Below are positions 23,432 through 34,722 of a stretch of 64,000 bases of DNA, piece by piece; the stretch's first letter is position 1; every line of letters begins with the position of its first letter. Below the pieces are notes generated by a model. That model made no database searches. It saw only the letters and a program-made list of their open reading frames with translations, and had not been told where the DNA came from. Origin of the DNA: Porphyra umbilicalis. Taxonomy: Eukaryota > Rhodophyta > Bangiophyceae > Bangiales > Bangiaceae. The DNA lies in NCBI GenBank assembly GCA_002049455.2, contig KV919055.1, positions 34,409 to 98,408 of the forward strand. The letters run 5' to 3'. A program made the position numbers and the translations under genes.

Positions 23432-26400
23432 CTCCCTCCCTCCCTCCCTCCCTCCCCCACACCCTCAAGAACACCTCTGCTCCCCGGTGGCGGCACGCGG
23501 ATGCGGCGACTGGGCACGCCGCTCGGCGTGCGTGTCGGGTGCCGGCGCGCGGGCGCGCCCGCGCGTCCGTGTCACCACCACCGACACACGGGCGGCGGGC
23601 GTCTGGCGCCGGCGGCGGCCCGCCTCCTCCCCCGCCACCCGGTGACCGCGGCGCCACGCCGCGGCCGTGGCCCCTAAAAACAGCCCACGTCGCGTGGCCG
23701 GGAGACGCGCCGCCGCCGCGCGGGGCGGGGAGCAAGAAGCAAAAGGATCCCGCCGGTGGACCCCGCCAGTGACGTGGTCGGGGGGGGGCTCGAGATGCCG
23801 CACGGGGAGGTCCGCCACTTCCCAGTGCAACCCGGCGCGGCGTGACGCACGCGGCAGTCCGTTGGCGGGCGGCGTGGCAGTCGCGCGGCGTCGTCGACGG
23901 CGGCGCCCCCAAAAAACACGACACGCGCCCGCCCGCCGCTGGGGCCCGCCCTCGGCTCCGCGGCGCGTTGTGAATGGACCCACCGACCGGCGCGGCGCCG
24001 ACCAGGCGGCCGGTGCGTCCACTTGCGGGTGCGGGTGCCCCCCCCCCTGTCGTCTGGGCGGGGCGGCTGCGGAGGGTGTGGCTCCGCGCGGCTGCAAAAC
24101 CGTGTGGCGTCGCCGCGCACGCAACGTCCGTTGGCAATGGCGGGGGGGGGGGGAGGGGCGTCGTCGCGCGGGACGAGTGCCACAATGCATCCAGCCGACG
24201 CCGCCGCCGCCGCCTCGTGCGGCGCGGGCGCCAAGTCGGGGCGCAACGAGGAGAGGCGTGGTCGACGGCCGCAACAGCGGGGTGGTCAGTCCCCGCAACG
24301 CCCCGCCGCGCACCGGCATCGCTCCGCGGGGCTGCAATACAATGCACGGGGTCGCGCGGGGTTGCCCCCGGCAGGGAGCCCCACAGCCCCGTGCGCGGAG
24401 GGCGGCATCCAGGGCGACGGCTCTGGTGGCGGCCACCGGTGGGGCTGGCGCGGCCCAATCCCACCGCCGTGCGTCGGGCGGTGTGTGGGTCGGCGGCGCA
24501 CCGTGGACGGTGGTGACCGGGTGTGCCTGGCGTTGACCAAGCTGGGGGGGGGTGTGCCCCGGCGGCTCGCCCCGCCCTTCTCCAGCCAACCCCCGCCTCT
24601 GCTCGTGCCGTCCGCCAGAAGCAGCTGCCGCACGCGACGTTGGCTCGTGCGGGCACCTTGTCCGTGATCGCGAGCGGCGGGCTCGGCGGCACGCGGATCG
24701 CCTCTCCCAACGCCAACGCAACGCCCACCCGTCGACCCTGGCAAAATGGGCCATCGCGGAATCGACAGCCGAGGCACGAGGCGGGGCGCGTCGGAAGGAG
24801 AGAGCGAGAGAGGACAACGAATGCCGCCCCGAGTGCGTGCCCCCGTGACAGGAGAGTTGGGGGAGAGAGAGAGTCGCGCGGGTCCGAGCGCCACGCTAGC
24901 GCCTCCAACACCGCCAGCCGCAGACCGCCGTGAGTCGCCTGTCCAAAGGCATGACACGCTCCAAGAACAAAGAGTGGTCGAGAAGCGGCGAGTCCGGCGT
25001 CGCATCTAGCGCACACGGCCCGTTTCAAGGACCCGTTCTTACCAAAACACGCCCTGGCACTCTGTTGGCCAAGACAAACCTGTCCGGCTGTCACAGTCGC
25101 GGACCGCCAGCCGAGCCGCGGAGCCACATAGATGGCTGCAGACCTGCCATGGCCGGCAGCTGCGCTTGACACGGGCGACCTCTCCTCCCCACCCTCGGCA
25201 CCTCTAGCAAGACACGCCACTGGTCCTGGACATTAATATGGTATTGCTGTCTTCCCAATTTTGGCCGATGTGGTCGAAGTCAAGAAAGGCTCTCGGTCAA
25301 CTGCCCATTGGTCCAACGACTTTATCCGGCTGAATGGATGGCTGAGAAACTGTTTCGCACAGTTGATCATCCCTCTTGACATCGACGGCATCGGCCAAAA
25401 TTGGGAAGACAGCAATAGGCACAACGTCGCGGCCCCTGTCGAGACAACCCGCGCAGAAAGCAGCCGGCGAGCCCAATCAGCGGCACCCACCGGCGGCGAA
25501 CTTGGCGCCACCCCCCCCCCTCACACCTCCCTCGCCAGCCGCTATGCCAAGTTACGATGTCGCCTCCGCGGCTCTCGCCGGTCCGCGCACGGTGAGCCCG
25601 CTGCGGAGCACACGCACCAGCGACGACGGCGGCGTCGCCAGCCCACGTGGGCGCCCCACCCCGTGCGGACGTGAGGGAGGAGGGGCGGCCCGTCCTGGGT
25701 CTGGCGACCAAGTGACGGCGCCGTGATTGTGACACGGGCGGTCAGTCGCTCAACCAACCATGGAGCGTGGGTGGCCTCGCCTTCCAACCGGCGGAGTTTG
25801 TAGACACTGCGCTCAGGGCCTTGCAAAAGCTGAAATTAGCATCGTGCGCACGATCGCACGTGCGGGGTGCGTCGGGGAAGCCCCTGTTGGACACTATGTC
25901 AGTGCTTTTCGTTGAGGGTCGAGACCCGGCTGCTCGCGTGGCTTGCTGCGACGCGCCTATGGACCTCTCGGGGCCGTGGACCCCAACGGCGAGGCCGTCA
26001 CGGGGAGCCATCGTCGTGCCGACGGTGCGTTCCGAGTGACCCTCGGACGCACGTCGGCTCCCACCAGTGGCGTGGCTTTGGCACATCACACATTGTGAAA
26101 CGCTCAGGGGTGGACCACGGAGCTGGGTCTGCCTGAACGTGATTGTGCGACTGTTAGCCTTTCCCCGCTGACGTAGGGCGCTCGATATTGTCGCCTGGCG
26201 CGGCGGTCCTGGCATCGCCGCTTCGTAGCCGTTGCTGACCCCAAACGTCATATGCGTGGCAGAGCCAGAGACATGTATTTTAAGTGGTGAGCGCTCTAGC
26301 GACACTACGGACAAATGGCGGTTCGTCAGACGAGGACTTCTTGTGAGAAAGCATTGATATGGCCGAATTGAATCGTGGACGTACTGTACATTACCGCTGT

Positions 26401-27092
26401 GGGCCATGTAAAGCTTAAACTTGTTGGTTCTCGACAGTTAGAAGGCGGCTGGCTTGCCCGGAAATATATTAAAAACGAGGCACTGCGAGGACGTTCACAG
26501 CATGGCCAGTGCTGACCAGTCGAGGGGGACAGGTGCTGCAATGACCGCGTGATAAGGTATGCGAGGGTCACAAACTCGTCGAGGGGCATATGAAGGACCG
26601 GGGACGAAGGTGACAGGCATACGTGCCGCACCTGAAGTAGATGCTATTGTGCGGCAAGATTGAACGTAGTCTTACTTGTTTCGTTGTGCCGTATGTCACG
26701 AGCCCCGCGCATGCTGCCCACCTTGCGGACCTGGTGTGCGCACTACAGAGGAGACTCCACACCGCCGAACAGAGACCAAAGCAGACCAGTGAGCTTGGTC
26801 ACTCGCAAGAACACTGTTGGTTGATGTTGTTCAAGGATGTCACCGAGACAACTCGACGACGGGACCGCCACGCTCGCGGGACGTTCAGCCACGACTACCA
26901 CTTGCTGTTACGAGTCATATAGCATGGATACAACCATAGAATGGAGAGAGAAATGCGCCCCAGCATGGCCCGTGCACCACGGCTGGGTGAACATTTACCG
27001 GCCCCGAACGCACAAAAAAACACTACACACATGCGACGAACCCCGTACAAAATACACTCCAAGAAGTAACCTCACCTCGACGGTGCAGCAGG
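23432..27092. other. Gene-poor region with one fold-back repeat
   Basis: From 23432 to about 25200 the DNA is GC-rich and every frame is open in places; the frames contradict each other and show no motifs. From about 25230 to 27090 it is less GC-rich and full of stops. A 29-bp perfect inverted repeat (longer with mismatches) lies at 25242-25417. No gene is supported. Confidence 0.35.
25242..25417. repeat. Fold-back inverted repeat, 29-bp perfect arms
   Basis: 25242-25270 is the exact reverse complement of 25389-25417. Pairing extends inward to about 43 bp (25284 and 25375) with three mismatches, and a further short pair (TCAACTG with CAGTTGA) lies in the loop. This looks like a small non-autonomous fold-back element or MITE remnant; no clear target-site duplication was seen. 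Confidence 0.85.
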
Positions 27093-28186
27093 TCACTTCG
27101 CAGCGCCACTAACCGCGGGTTTAGCCGCGGCGGTGGCGACGGCCATTTTGCTGGCGGGCATGTGCGCATCCAGGGACTGCTTGATCTTATCCTGCCGGGC
27201 GCCAACCACTTCGGCCACCTTCTTGCCGCCCATGTAGTAGTGGAAGGTGGGCATGGCCGAGACGCTGCACTTGGCAGCCAACTTGTCCAGACGGTCGACG
27301 TCGACCTTCAGGAAGCGCACGCCGGCGGCAACGACATCGGCTTGCTTCGAGAGAGTCTCCAGATAGGGAGCAATCTGCAAGGAGACAGCACACGAAGCAA
27401 AGTGCCACGAGAACCGATGGGCAGAGACATACATGTGGCGACAACAGCAGGCCCGGTCGGAGGGCGGAAATGATACGAAAATGTTACGTGCAGAGTCCGA
27501 GGATCAAACGAGACCAGCGAACCATCCAACACAACAAAAGCAACGCGTATCGCCAGACAAAGCAAGACAGTGGTCCAGGGCCAGATAACATGGAGCACCG
27601 AGAATGGTGAGTAAACAAGTTAAGGGCAGGATGTAGGGGAAAGCGTGACTGACTGCCGCTTGGGAAGGTAAGAGGGCGGCGCCGCTCTAGTCCAGGAGGC
27701 GGGTTGGTGACTCTAATCCGCAGCACACGAAACAAGGAGGAAGACAAGACTACACGGACCAGGCCAACGGAGACAGCATGTAACTTACCGCCCGGCAAGG
27801 CCCACACCAGGTGGCGAAGAAGTCCACGACAACCTGTGATGCGAGTCGTGAGGAACACAGCAAGAATGCCACCCGCAACGCCGCCACCGACCCAAGCAGG
27901 TCGGAATATCAACGACCACCAAGATCGAGATCGCCAAAACAGGTATACGAGTCAGTGCGAAGTCTGGTAACACGTCATCACTCCTGCTCAACGCCACCTC
28001 TGTCGAACATCTATAGCTTTCAGCCCACAACCGGACCCCCCTCTGCACAACAAGCAACGTGCGAGGGGCGCACGTGGAGTAACAACAATCCCATCCAGGC
28101 AAGCAACTGAGTCGTCAACGTACAAGCGTCGGCCCTGCAATGGCAGCCTCGAACTCGGCTTCAGTGTTGACGATGATGACACCCAT
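27093..28186 (-). CDS. Thioredoxin, three exons
   Basis: A small dithiol-disulfide oxidoreductase. Exons are 28186-28124 (21 codons, ATG in CACC-ATG-G), 27833-27789 (15 codons) and 27374-27093 (93 codons plus TGA). Introns of 290 and 414 bp have GTACGT and GTAAGT donors and ATCACAG and CTTGCAG acceptors, both in phase 0. The 129-residue product begins MGVIIVNTEAEFEAAI, then VVVDFFATWCGPCRA, so the redox site is Cys31-Gly-Pro-Cys34, and later SVSAMPTFHYY supplies the cis-proline (Pro78). KVDVDRLDKLAAKC is the usual beta-3/alpha-3 segment. A tail of about 20 Ala/Lys-rich residues is extra. There is no long targeting peptide, so it is probably cytosolic or nuclear. Exon 2 is a micro-exon carrying the active site. 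Confidence 0.93.
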
Positions 28187-29530
28187 GGTGGCGGCACGAG
28201 GCTACGTGGCGAAAACGACCAACACGGAGACGGGCAGCGCGGAAAGGGGGGGTGGTGGCACAAAAGATAGGGACCTGTGGACGGGGGAGAGATCGGGGGT
28301 GGAGTAGAGCCGTGAGGGACGAGTGGTCGTGCCGACAGAGGCGCCGCCCGCTTGTATTCACGTCGCAGCGCAATGGAAACGAGGTCCAGGCATCGCGCTG
28401 CTGCTGCTCTCGAGAAGGCCTCGATAAGGATTTCGACTGTCGAGTAAGCGTCGAAACAGGATGCCGCCAGCCCTCGTCCCGTGCCCACTGGAGGGGGTCG
28501 ACTTCAAAGTCACAGGGACGGGACTGCGAACACAGCAGGTCACGAACGACCAATCAGCGTGCGCAAGACATCCGATACGCCACGTGCCATCTCCGAAGCG
28601 GGTGACTCAGCTGCGCGCTGTCAAAGCCAGCACATTGTCGGTCGACGTTCCACGTGTCGACTGCATCCCGGTGTTTGGAGCGCGTGATGGCCCGCCTGTT
28701 GCCATCGTATCCAGGAGAGACGGGCAACGCACTGTGCAAGTGTCGACCGTCATGGATGGAACAAGGATGGAGCCAGTCCCACGCCCTTCCGGTCAGCAGC
28801 GGCACTGCCGCTGTAGGTATTGTCATACGTTCGTTGGCGGTCTGCCCACGGGTTGCGTCCGGCCCAGGGGCCGGCGGAGCCCTCACCAGAGCCGCTGGCG
28901 CTGCGCATCTGTACGTTCCGTTGGCGCCGCGAGCGCCGCCGAAGGGCTTTCTCTGTGACGCGGCTAGGTCATGCAAATCTCCCAGTACACTGTATCTGTC
29001 TGCCGCACATGGTTGTACGACTGCTGTGCCCCTGCATGTACCAGTGCCCATGCAGGGACAGTCGTCGGTCGTCTTCGGCGCCAGAAAATCTCCGTCGAAA
29101 ACAACCGTTTCATGGTGCAAATGGTGGGCGATGAGGCGCCGCCACCGCACTTACGCGATACACGAACACTCCTGTGGGCAACTTTCGTGGCTGCCGTCGC
29201 CGACTGCAGCGGCGGGCGCCCCGCCACTGGCCGTGTCGTGCACTCTGGCACTCGGCAGCGCAGCAAGCTGGGATCATGGGGTCTGCACAGAGACAACGTC
29301 AGGGACGCGCGTTGGACGCGAGCCCGTCGCCGCTGCACCGCTGCTGCCGGTGCGCTCACCCAGACAGTCCCCGCGTTCATCCCGCAGCACGCGGGGCAGC
29401 GTTGGCGCCAACAAGAAAGGAAATCGACAGTCAAAGCGCGCGCGATCCCCACCCGGCCCATCACCAGCACCAGGATAGAAAAACAAGTACGCTCGGCCAC
29501 AATGTCCCCCCCTCTGTACACCGCCCTCCC
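28187..29530. other. Intergenic, upstream of thioredoxin
   Basis: This 1.3 kb lies between the thioredoxin start and the MYND gene stop. A plus-strand open frame covers much of 28654-29478 but lacks motifs and opens at a GTG. I do not call it. Confidence 0.35.
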
Positions 29531-31268
29531 TCACTTCCCCCCAAACGGCAGCCCAAACACGCCACTATCCCACCACCGCCGCCCCGGGCGCGCCGCCCAG
29601 CCGACCCCCCCCCGGCACCCGCAGCTCGTCGCCGTCTCGACACACTCTGCCCGGTGGCCCGCCCGCCACGCGCGCTCCTGGCACGCGCGGGAGCAGAAGC
29701 GCACGGCGCGGCAGCGGCCACACGCTTGGAGGCGCCCCCCCCCCCCCCACACACGTCGCACACGCGGCGGGACGCGTCCTCCGCGAGCGTCTCGCGGAGG
29801 CCCCGGAGCACGCGGGCGGCTTCGGGCAGATCTGCAACGCCCAACACGTCGAGGCGCGCCGCCGCCGCGTCGACGGCGCCGGCAAGGTCGTACAGCGCCG
29901 CCTCCCGCCACGTGCGCGCGTCGGGCATGAGCTCGACGAGGAGCACCAGGTGCGTGCGGAAGCTGTCCCCGTCGCCCGCCGCCACAGCGTCGCGAAAGGC
30001 GCCGACGAGGACGGCGGCGGCGGAGCGGCAGCCGCACCCGTCCACCCGCGACTCTGCCCGCACGTCGCCCGCAAAGAGGAGGCGCGTCGGCAGTGGCGCC
30101 GTGGAGAGGAGCTCCGACAGCACCCGCGCGGCGCAGGCCGACACGACCGGCGCGGCGGCGGGTGCCACCTCTGCGGGCCGCTCGTACATGCCCCACACGG
30201 CGAGGAGGAGCTCCCGCGACGATGCAGAACAGCGGAGGCCGTGCAGCAAGCCGTGCGTGTCGGTCACCGCGTCGCCGAGCAGCAGGAGGAGCTTGGCTTG
30301 TACCGCCGCCGTGCGGACGGCGCCCGACGCGACGAGTGCGCGGACGAGCTCGACGGTCAACCCCGCGGCCGCCGCCGACGAGGTGTAGGCAGCGTCCAAG
30401 GGGGACCCCCCGACTTTGCGGAGGTACTGCCGCGCGGGCGTCGGCTCCGCGCCGGCCGTATCGAGTGCCCCCGAGTAGGCGTGGCTTAGCGCCGCCCCAA
30501 AGCGCGCGGCGATGCGGGTGTTGAGCGTCACGACGCCGCGAATGATGACGGCGAGGGTGGAGAGCACCTCAGACGCGAGGAGGACCACCGCCTGGTTGTT
30601 GTAAGCAAGCTCCTTGTGTACGGCACGGCGGCGGCGTGGGGGGGTGTGGGGGGGGGGGCGTCGGCGCCGCCGCCCGAGCTCCCGTCAGCGGCAGGGCCGT
30701 GCCCCCCCTCCGCCGCCTCCTCCTCCTCCTCTGCCTCCTCTGGGGACACGTAACGCAACGACGCAACGTACCGCACGAGGGCGGCCATCCCCCGCGCGTC
30801 GACGGCAAGCATCCCCGCCGCCTCGAGGTGGTCCGACAGCAACTCCCGCGCGTAGCACAGCCCGTGCACGTCTGACGGGAGGCGGCGGAGGGAGCGGAGT
30901 TCGGTCGACCGCCGCACCCGCTCGCGGTCGCCGCCCTTGCCGTCCCCGCCACCGCCAGGAACCGCCACGCTGCCGCCCGACGACCGCCCCGCGCCGACGC
31001 CGCCGCCGTTACCCACGCCGTCGGGCGGGGGTGGCCACTTGGCCGCGCGGGAGATGGCCAACTCACAAAACGTGCGGATGGGGGGGGTGAGCGCGCACGG
31101 CGCCGCCGCCGCGCGCGCCGACCCGCCGCCGGCACTGCTCCCGCCGCTGCCGCTGCCGCTGCCGCTGACGCGGCCCGTCGCGGCCGACGCGGCGGTCGCC
31201 GTGGAGGTGGTCGTGCCCGCAGAGAGGTCCCGCGGCGTGTGCCGCGGGGAGGGGGCGACGTGCGCCAT
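29531..31268 (-). CDS. Helical-repeat protein with C-terminal MYND zinc finger
   Basis: Starts at an ATG (MAHVAPSPRH) and gives about 579 residues. The N-terminal 100 residues or so are Ser/Gly/Thr-rich. Then comes a helical region (TFCELAISRAAKWP, ELRSLRRLPSDVHGLCYARELLSDHLEAAGML), an acidic run (EEAEEEEEAAEGGHG), and after a frame change in the G runs near 30640-30658 a long helical part beginning VHKELAYNNQAVVLLASEVLSTL that looks like ARM/HEAT-type helices. Another frame change in the G/C run at 29738-29747 restores the MYND finger: CDVC, then CGRC, RFCSRAC and GHRAEC. MYND fingers bind Pro-rich peptides and usually serve in protein-protein contact. No SET domain was seen, so this is not an SMYD methyltransferase. 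Partner and role are unknown. Confidence 0.7.
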
Positions 31269-34200
31269 GGCGGGCGTGGCGGCGGGGCTCGGGGGGGTGG
31301 GGGGGCGGGGGAAGGCGCGGGGGAGGGGGACGCGCGTGACAGGCGGGCGGTCGGCAACTGGCGGCTGGGGGGGCAAGGACGTCCCCACGTCTGTGGATGC
31401 CGCCGTGGGATCAGGCAGACGTGGCACACTGGCCGCCTCGTCGACTACAGATGGCGGGGGGACGCCGCAAGCGCGGTGGATGGGAGCGCGGCGCGCGCTC
31501 GCGACCGAACCGCAACCAAATGCCGCCACGGCAACCGCACACGCACAGCACCGCCGTGCGGGCGGCACCTCCCCCTGCACGCGCCGCACCTCGCGCACCC
31601 CGTGGCTGCAGGCCGGTCGCGTGGCGGCCGCCGCCGCCCTCGCCACTCCCCCGCACCCCCCCTGGGCTGCCAACTCCTGCCACGCGCACCGGGAAGACGC
31701 ATCCACGGCCAACCACCCACCGGTCACGGCGCGTGACAGACGCGGTCCGCCACGACCAGTCCAGGCGGGAGGCCGCTCAACGGCAGGCCGGGCGCTCCGC
31801 CCCACGCAACGGCAGCGGTCCGGCACGGGTCGGTCGACCACCCACCGGGGTGACCACACCCCCCACGGATGGCAGGCGGCACGGGGCCTCTGCGGCGAGC
31901 CGCGACGGGGGGGGGGAGGGAGGCCCCAACGGCAGGCGCCGTGGGCACAGCGGGCACGCCGGTGACGGCGGCGCCTCGGTGTGCGGGGCGGCACGGCCGC
32001 GTGGTGCCAGCCCCCCGCCGGCGCCGCGCCAGACCGCTGGGTTCCGGGTTCCGAGGCGGCAGCGGAGGCAGGCCGCCGTCGGGGGGGGTGCGGGGGGAGT
32101 CCTCGGGCGGCAGCCGCTGCTACGCACCGCCCGGGGACGGGGCCACGTAGCGACCACCAGCGGCACTGACGTCGACAGTGGTTGGGCGGCGTCTGTGGGG
32201 GGGGGGCAGGCGCCCCGCCCGCGCCGGGCCCCGCACTGACATTGGGATCTACGTTGGCCACGCCGTGGGCGCCGTGCAACACGCTCGCAGCTCCCCCCGG
32301 CCGCGGGTTGGTGCCAAAGACGTCACGGTCGAGGTCACTTGTCGCCGCCAGTCGGTGCTCCTCCCGCGGACGACCCGAGGGGCGGTAGCACCCCCCCCAA
32401 GCGGGTCGGCAACGCGCGCCCGGGCGCCGACCCGGTTCGCCGACGGGGGACGCTCACGCGCGCTGGTGTGTGTGCATCTCTGCATCTCGGGCGCGCGGCG
32501 TTGGCGTCCCGCACCCGTCTTCGCAGGAGAAAAAAACAGTGAGGAAGGGAGGGAAGGAGGCGGCCGTTGAGGCGTTGCCCGAGCACACAATCGGTGGACC
32601 TCGCCCAAAGGTGCCTCAGTGGCGGTGCAGGCGGCCTTCTGGGGGAGCAGTGGGAGAGGTGACGCCCACGGCGAGGCGTGCAGCGCGGCGGGGTCCTGGC
32701 CAGGCGAACACGTCGAAAGCCGCGTCTTGATGCTGGATCCGTGACGCCAAGGTGGAATCCCCATGCCCTTGCATTGCACTCTCTCTGTGTAGTTCCTTCA
32801 ATTACGACATGGCAGACAGTGGACAGGCCGCGTTGCGAAAGGGGGATCTAGCAAGTAGCGCGCTGTCTAGTCGCGAGGTGGTTGCGGGCCGCCAGAGACG
32901 TGACCCGGGCAATCCCTCTGTACAGTAGCGAGAAAGAGGTGTGCACTCAGACATCCTTGTGCGGCCGCCTTCCAAACTGAAGGAGAAGCCCACAATGATG
33001 ATCGGCACCCCGATCACGAATCTGTACTTGCCATCGGTGCCCTGTATAAAGCCCACAGTGATGATCGGCACACCGATCACGAATCTGTACTTGCCATCGG
33101 TGCCCTGTACAAAGCCCACAATGATGATCGGCACACCGATCACGAATCTGTACTTGCCATCGGTGCCCTGTATAAAGCCCACAGTGATGATCGGCACACC
33201 GATCACGAATCTGTACTTGCCATCGGTGCCCTGTATAAAGCCCACAATGATGATCGGCACCCCGATCACGAATCTGTACTTGCCATCGGTGCCCTGTATA
33301 AAGCCCACAATTTGAAAGCCTGCCGTAATCACTCAACAGTATGACAGACAGAGGGAATCGGCCACAGGAACTCTCGAGCATGATGTGGTCTGAGTGCGCC
33401 CATGGCTCATTCAAGGCGCAACGAGCAAGCCCGTGATCGTCTGAACATATGAGAATTGCTATGTTCCGTGGTTTTGATCAAAAATAATGTATAACATCAA
33501 ATATATCGTGTCCCTTTTCGACAGAGTTCAGTCAGTTCGCTTCTCGATAACCAGGCTGGTAGGACCTGGCCACAGGGCCGCTGCAAGGGTCTCGACCCTA
33601 CCTCGTTGCGTCCCTGCGTGTGTTGGCCCGGACACGCCATACCAAGCATCCTGCATGCCCATGATGGGCTCTGACAACCCGGCGGTCTCCGTCCTCCTGC
33701 ACTGGTCGGCGTGACACGCCGTGGTGGCGCCGGGCCGGCCACTTTGGGCCGAGCCTACGCGGTGAGCAACCCTGCTTCCCGCCTCCCGTCCTCGGCGGCG
33801 CCCGCGCGCCGGGCCGCATCGACACACACTGGGCCCGCCCGTGGGGGGGGGCGGCTGGTGCGCAACGCCGCGCCGCGCGCCTCCAACGCTGCGCGCCGCC
33901 GCCGCCTGCGCGCGCGCGTGCGAGTGAGCGCGTGCGGTCGCGGTCGGCGGTCGCCTCCCTCTCCAGAGCTCGGCGCCTGCGGCGGCGCGCCACCCCCCCC
34001 CCCCCCCCCCCGCGCCCCGGCGTGGCCCCCGCCCCTCGTGTGCCACGGGTGCCGCGGCGTGGCCGCCGCGTCGCGTGTGGCGCCGCCCGCCGCCGACGGC
34101 CGACGCGCCGCCCGACGGGCGCCCCCCGACCGCCGCCCGCGCGTCGCGGCGGCGGCGGTGCCAGCGACCGCGCCGCGGCGGCGCGCCCGCGCTTCCCCCC

Positions 34201-34722
34201 GCGCTGGCCATGCGCGCGCCGCGTGGCGCGGGCAGTGCCACGGGCGTCGGCGGCGGCTGACGCCACCCGCCGCATCGTCGCGGCGACGGCGGCGCGAGTG
34301 GGGGGGCTCGCTCGACGGGGGTCCCGGACCGTGCGCGCGCTTGTATTTTTTTTTTTTTCTTAACCATTCACCCCCCCCCCCCCCCCCCCCCCTTGCCCTT
34401 GCTCCCCGCGCGCTACCGCGGGATAGCTCCCTTACCCGCCCCCACGCGGCCCGTCGGAACCACCGCTGCGCACGTGTTTCCCGCCTCCCCTCCCCCCTCC
34501 CCTGCTCCCGTCTTTCGCTCGACACGGCCACTCTTGCCGCCTGCCCGCTTGCCTGCTGGCGCGGGGGGCGCGCGGGCGCCATGAGCACAGACACGGACCC
34601 CCCCCGCCCTCGTCCCCGCCCCCGACCGCCCCGCCCGTGCGGCAAGGCGCCCGCGCGGCGCTGCGGCGAGCCTTTTCGGGCTCCCGCACGGGCAGCCTGT
34701 GGCCGTCGGCGCCATCCCCACT
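31269..34722. other. Intergenic region with minisatellite
   Basis: From 31269 to about 32780 the DNA is GC-rich with conflicting frames and no motifs. From about 32780 to 33700 it is less GC-rich and contains the 63-bp x5 repeat. From about 33720 to 34400 it is again GC-rich. It includes a C run of about 22 bases (34371-34392) just after a T run, the longest in this half. No gene is supported, although an ATG at 34581 may be the true start of the next gene. Confidence 0.35.
32989..33303. repeat. 63-bp minisatellite, five copies
   Basis: Five head-to-tail copies begin at 32989, 33052, 33115, 33178 and 33241, each starting CCCACA(A/G)TGATGATCGGCAC. Copies differ at only three positions I could find. 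Because 63 is a multiple of three, frames stay open through it on both strands; one minus-strand reading gives a 21-residue unit containing QGTDGKYRFVIGVP. That frame opens with GTG, so coding is unproven. Confidence 0.95.

Noticed and set aside
23415..25220. Minus-strand 601-codon open frame
   Set aside because: No motif and several competing frames on both strands; the length is explained by GC content.
30528..32282. Upstream extension of the MYND gene to 32282
   Set aside because: Residues before the ATG at 31268 are Arg/Pro/Cys-rich shadow-like sequence; the ATG gives a sensible start.
32802..33332. Minus-strand protein made of 21-residue repeats
   Set aside because: It opens with GTG and all frames through a 63-bp repeat are open by arithmetic, so I report the repeat and not a gene.
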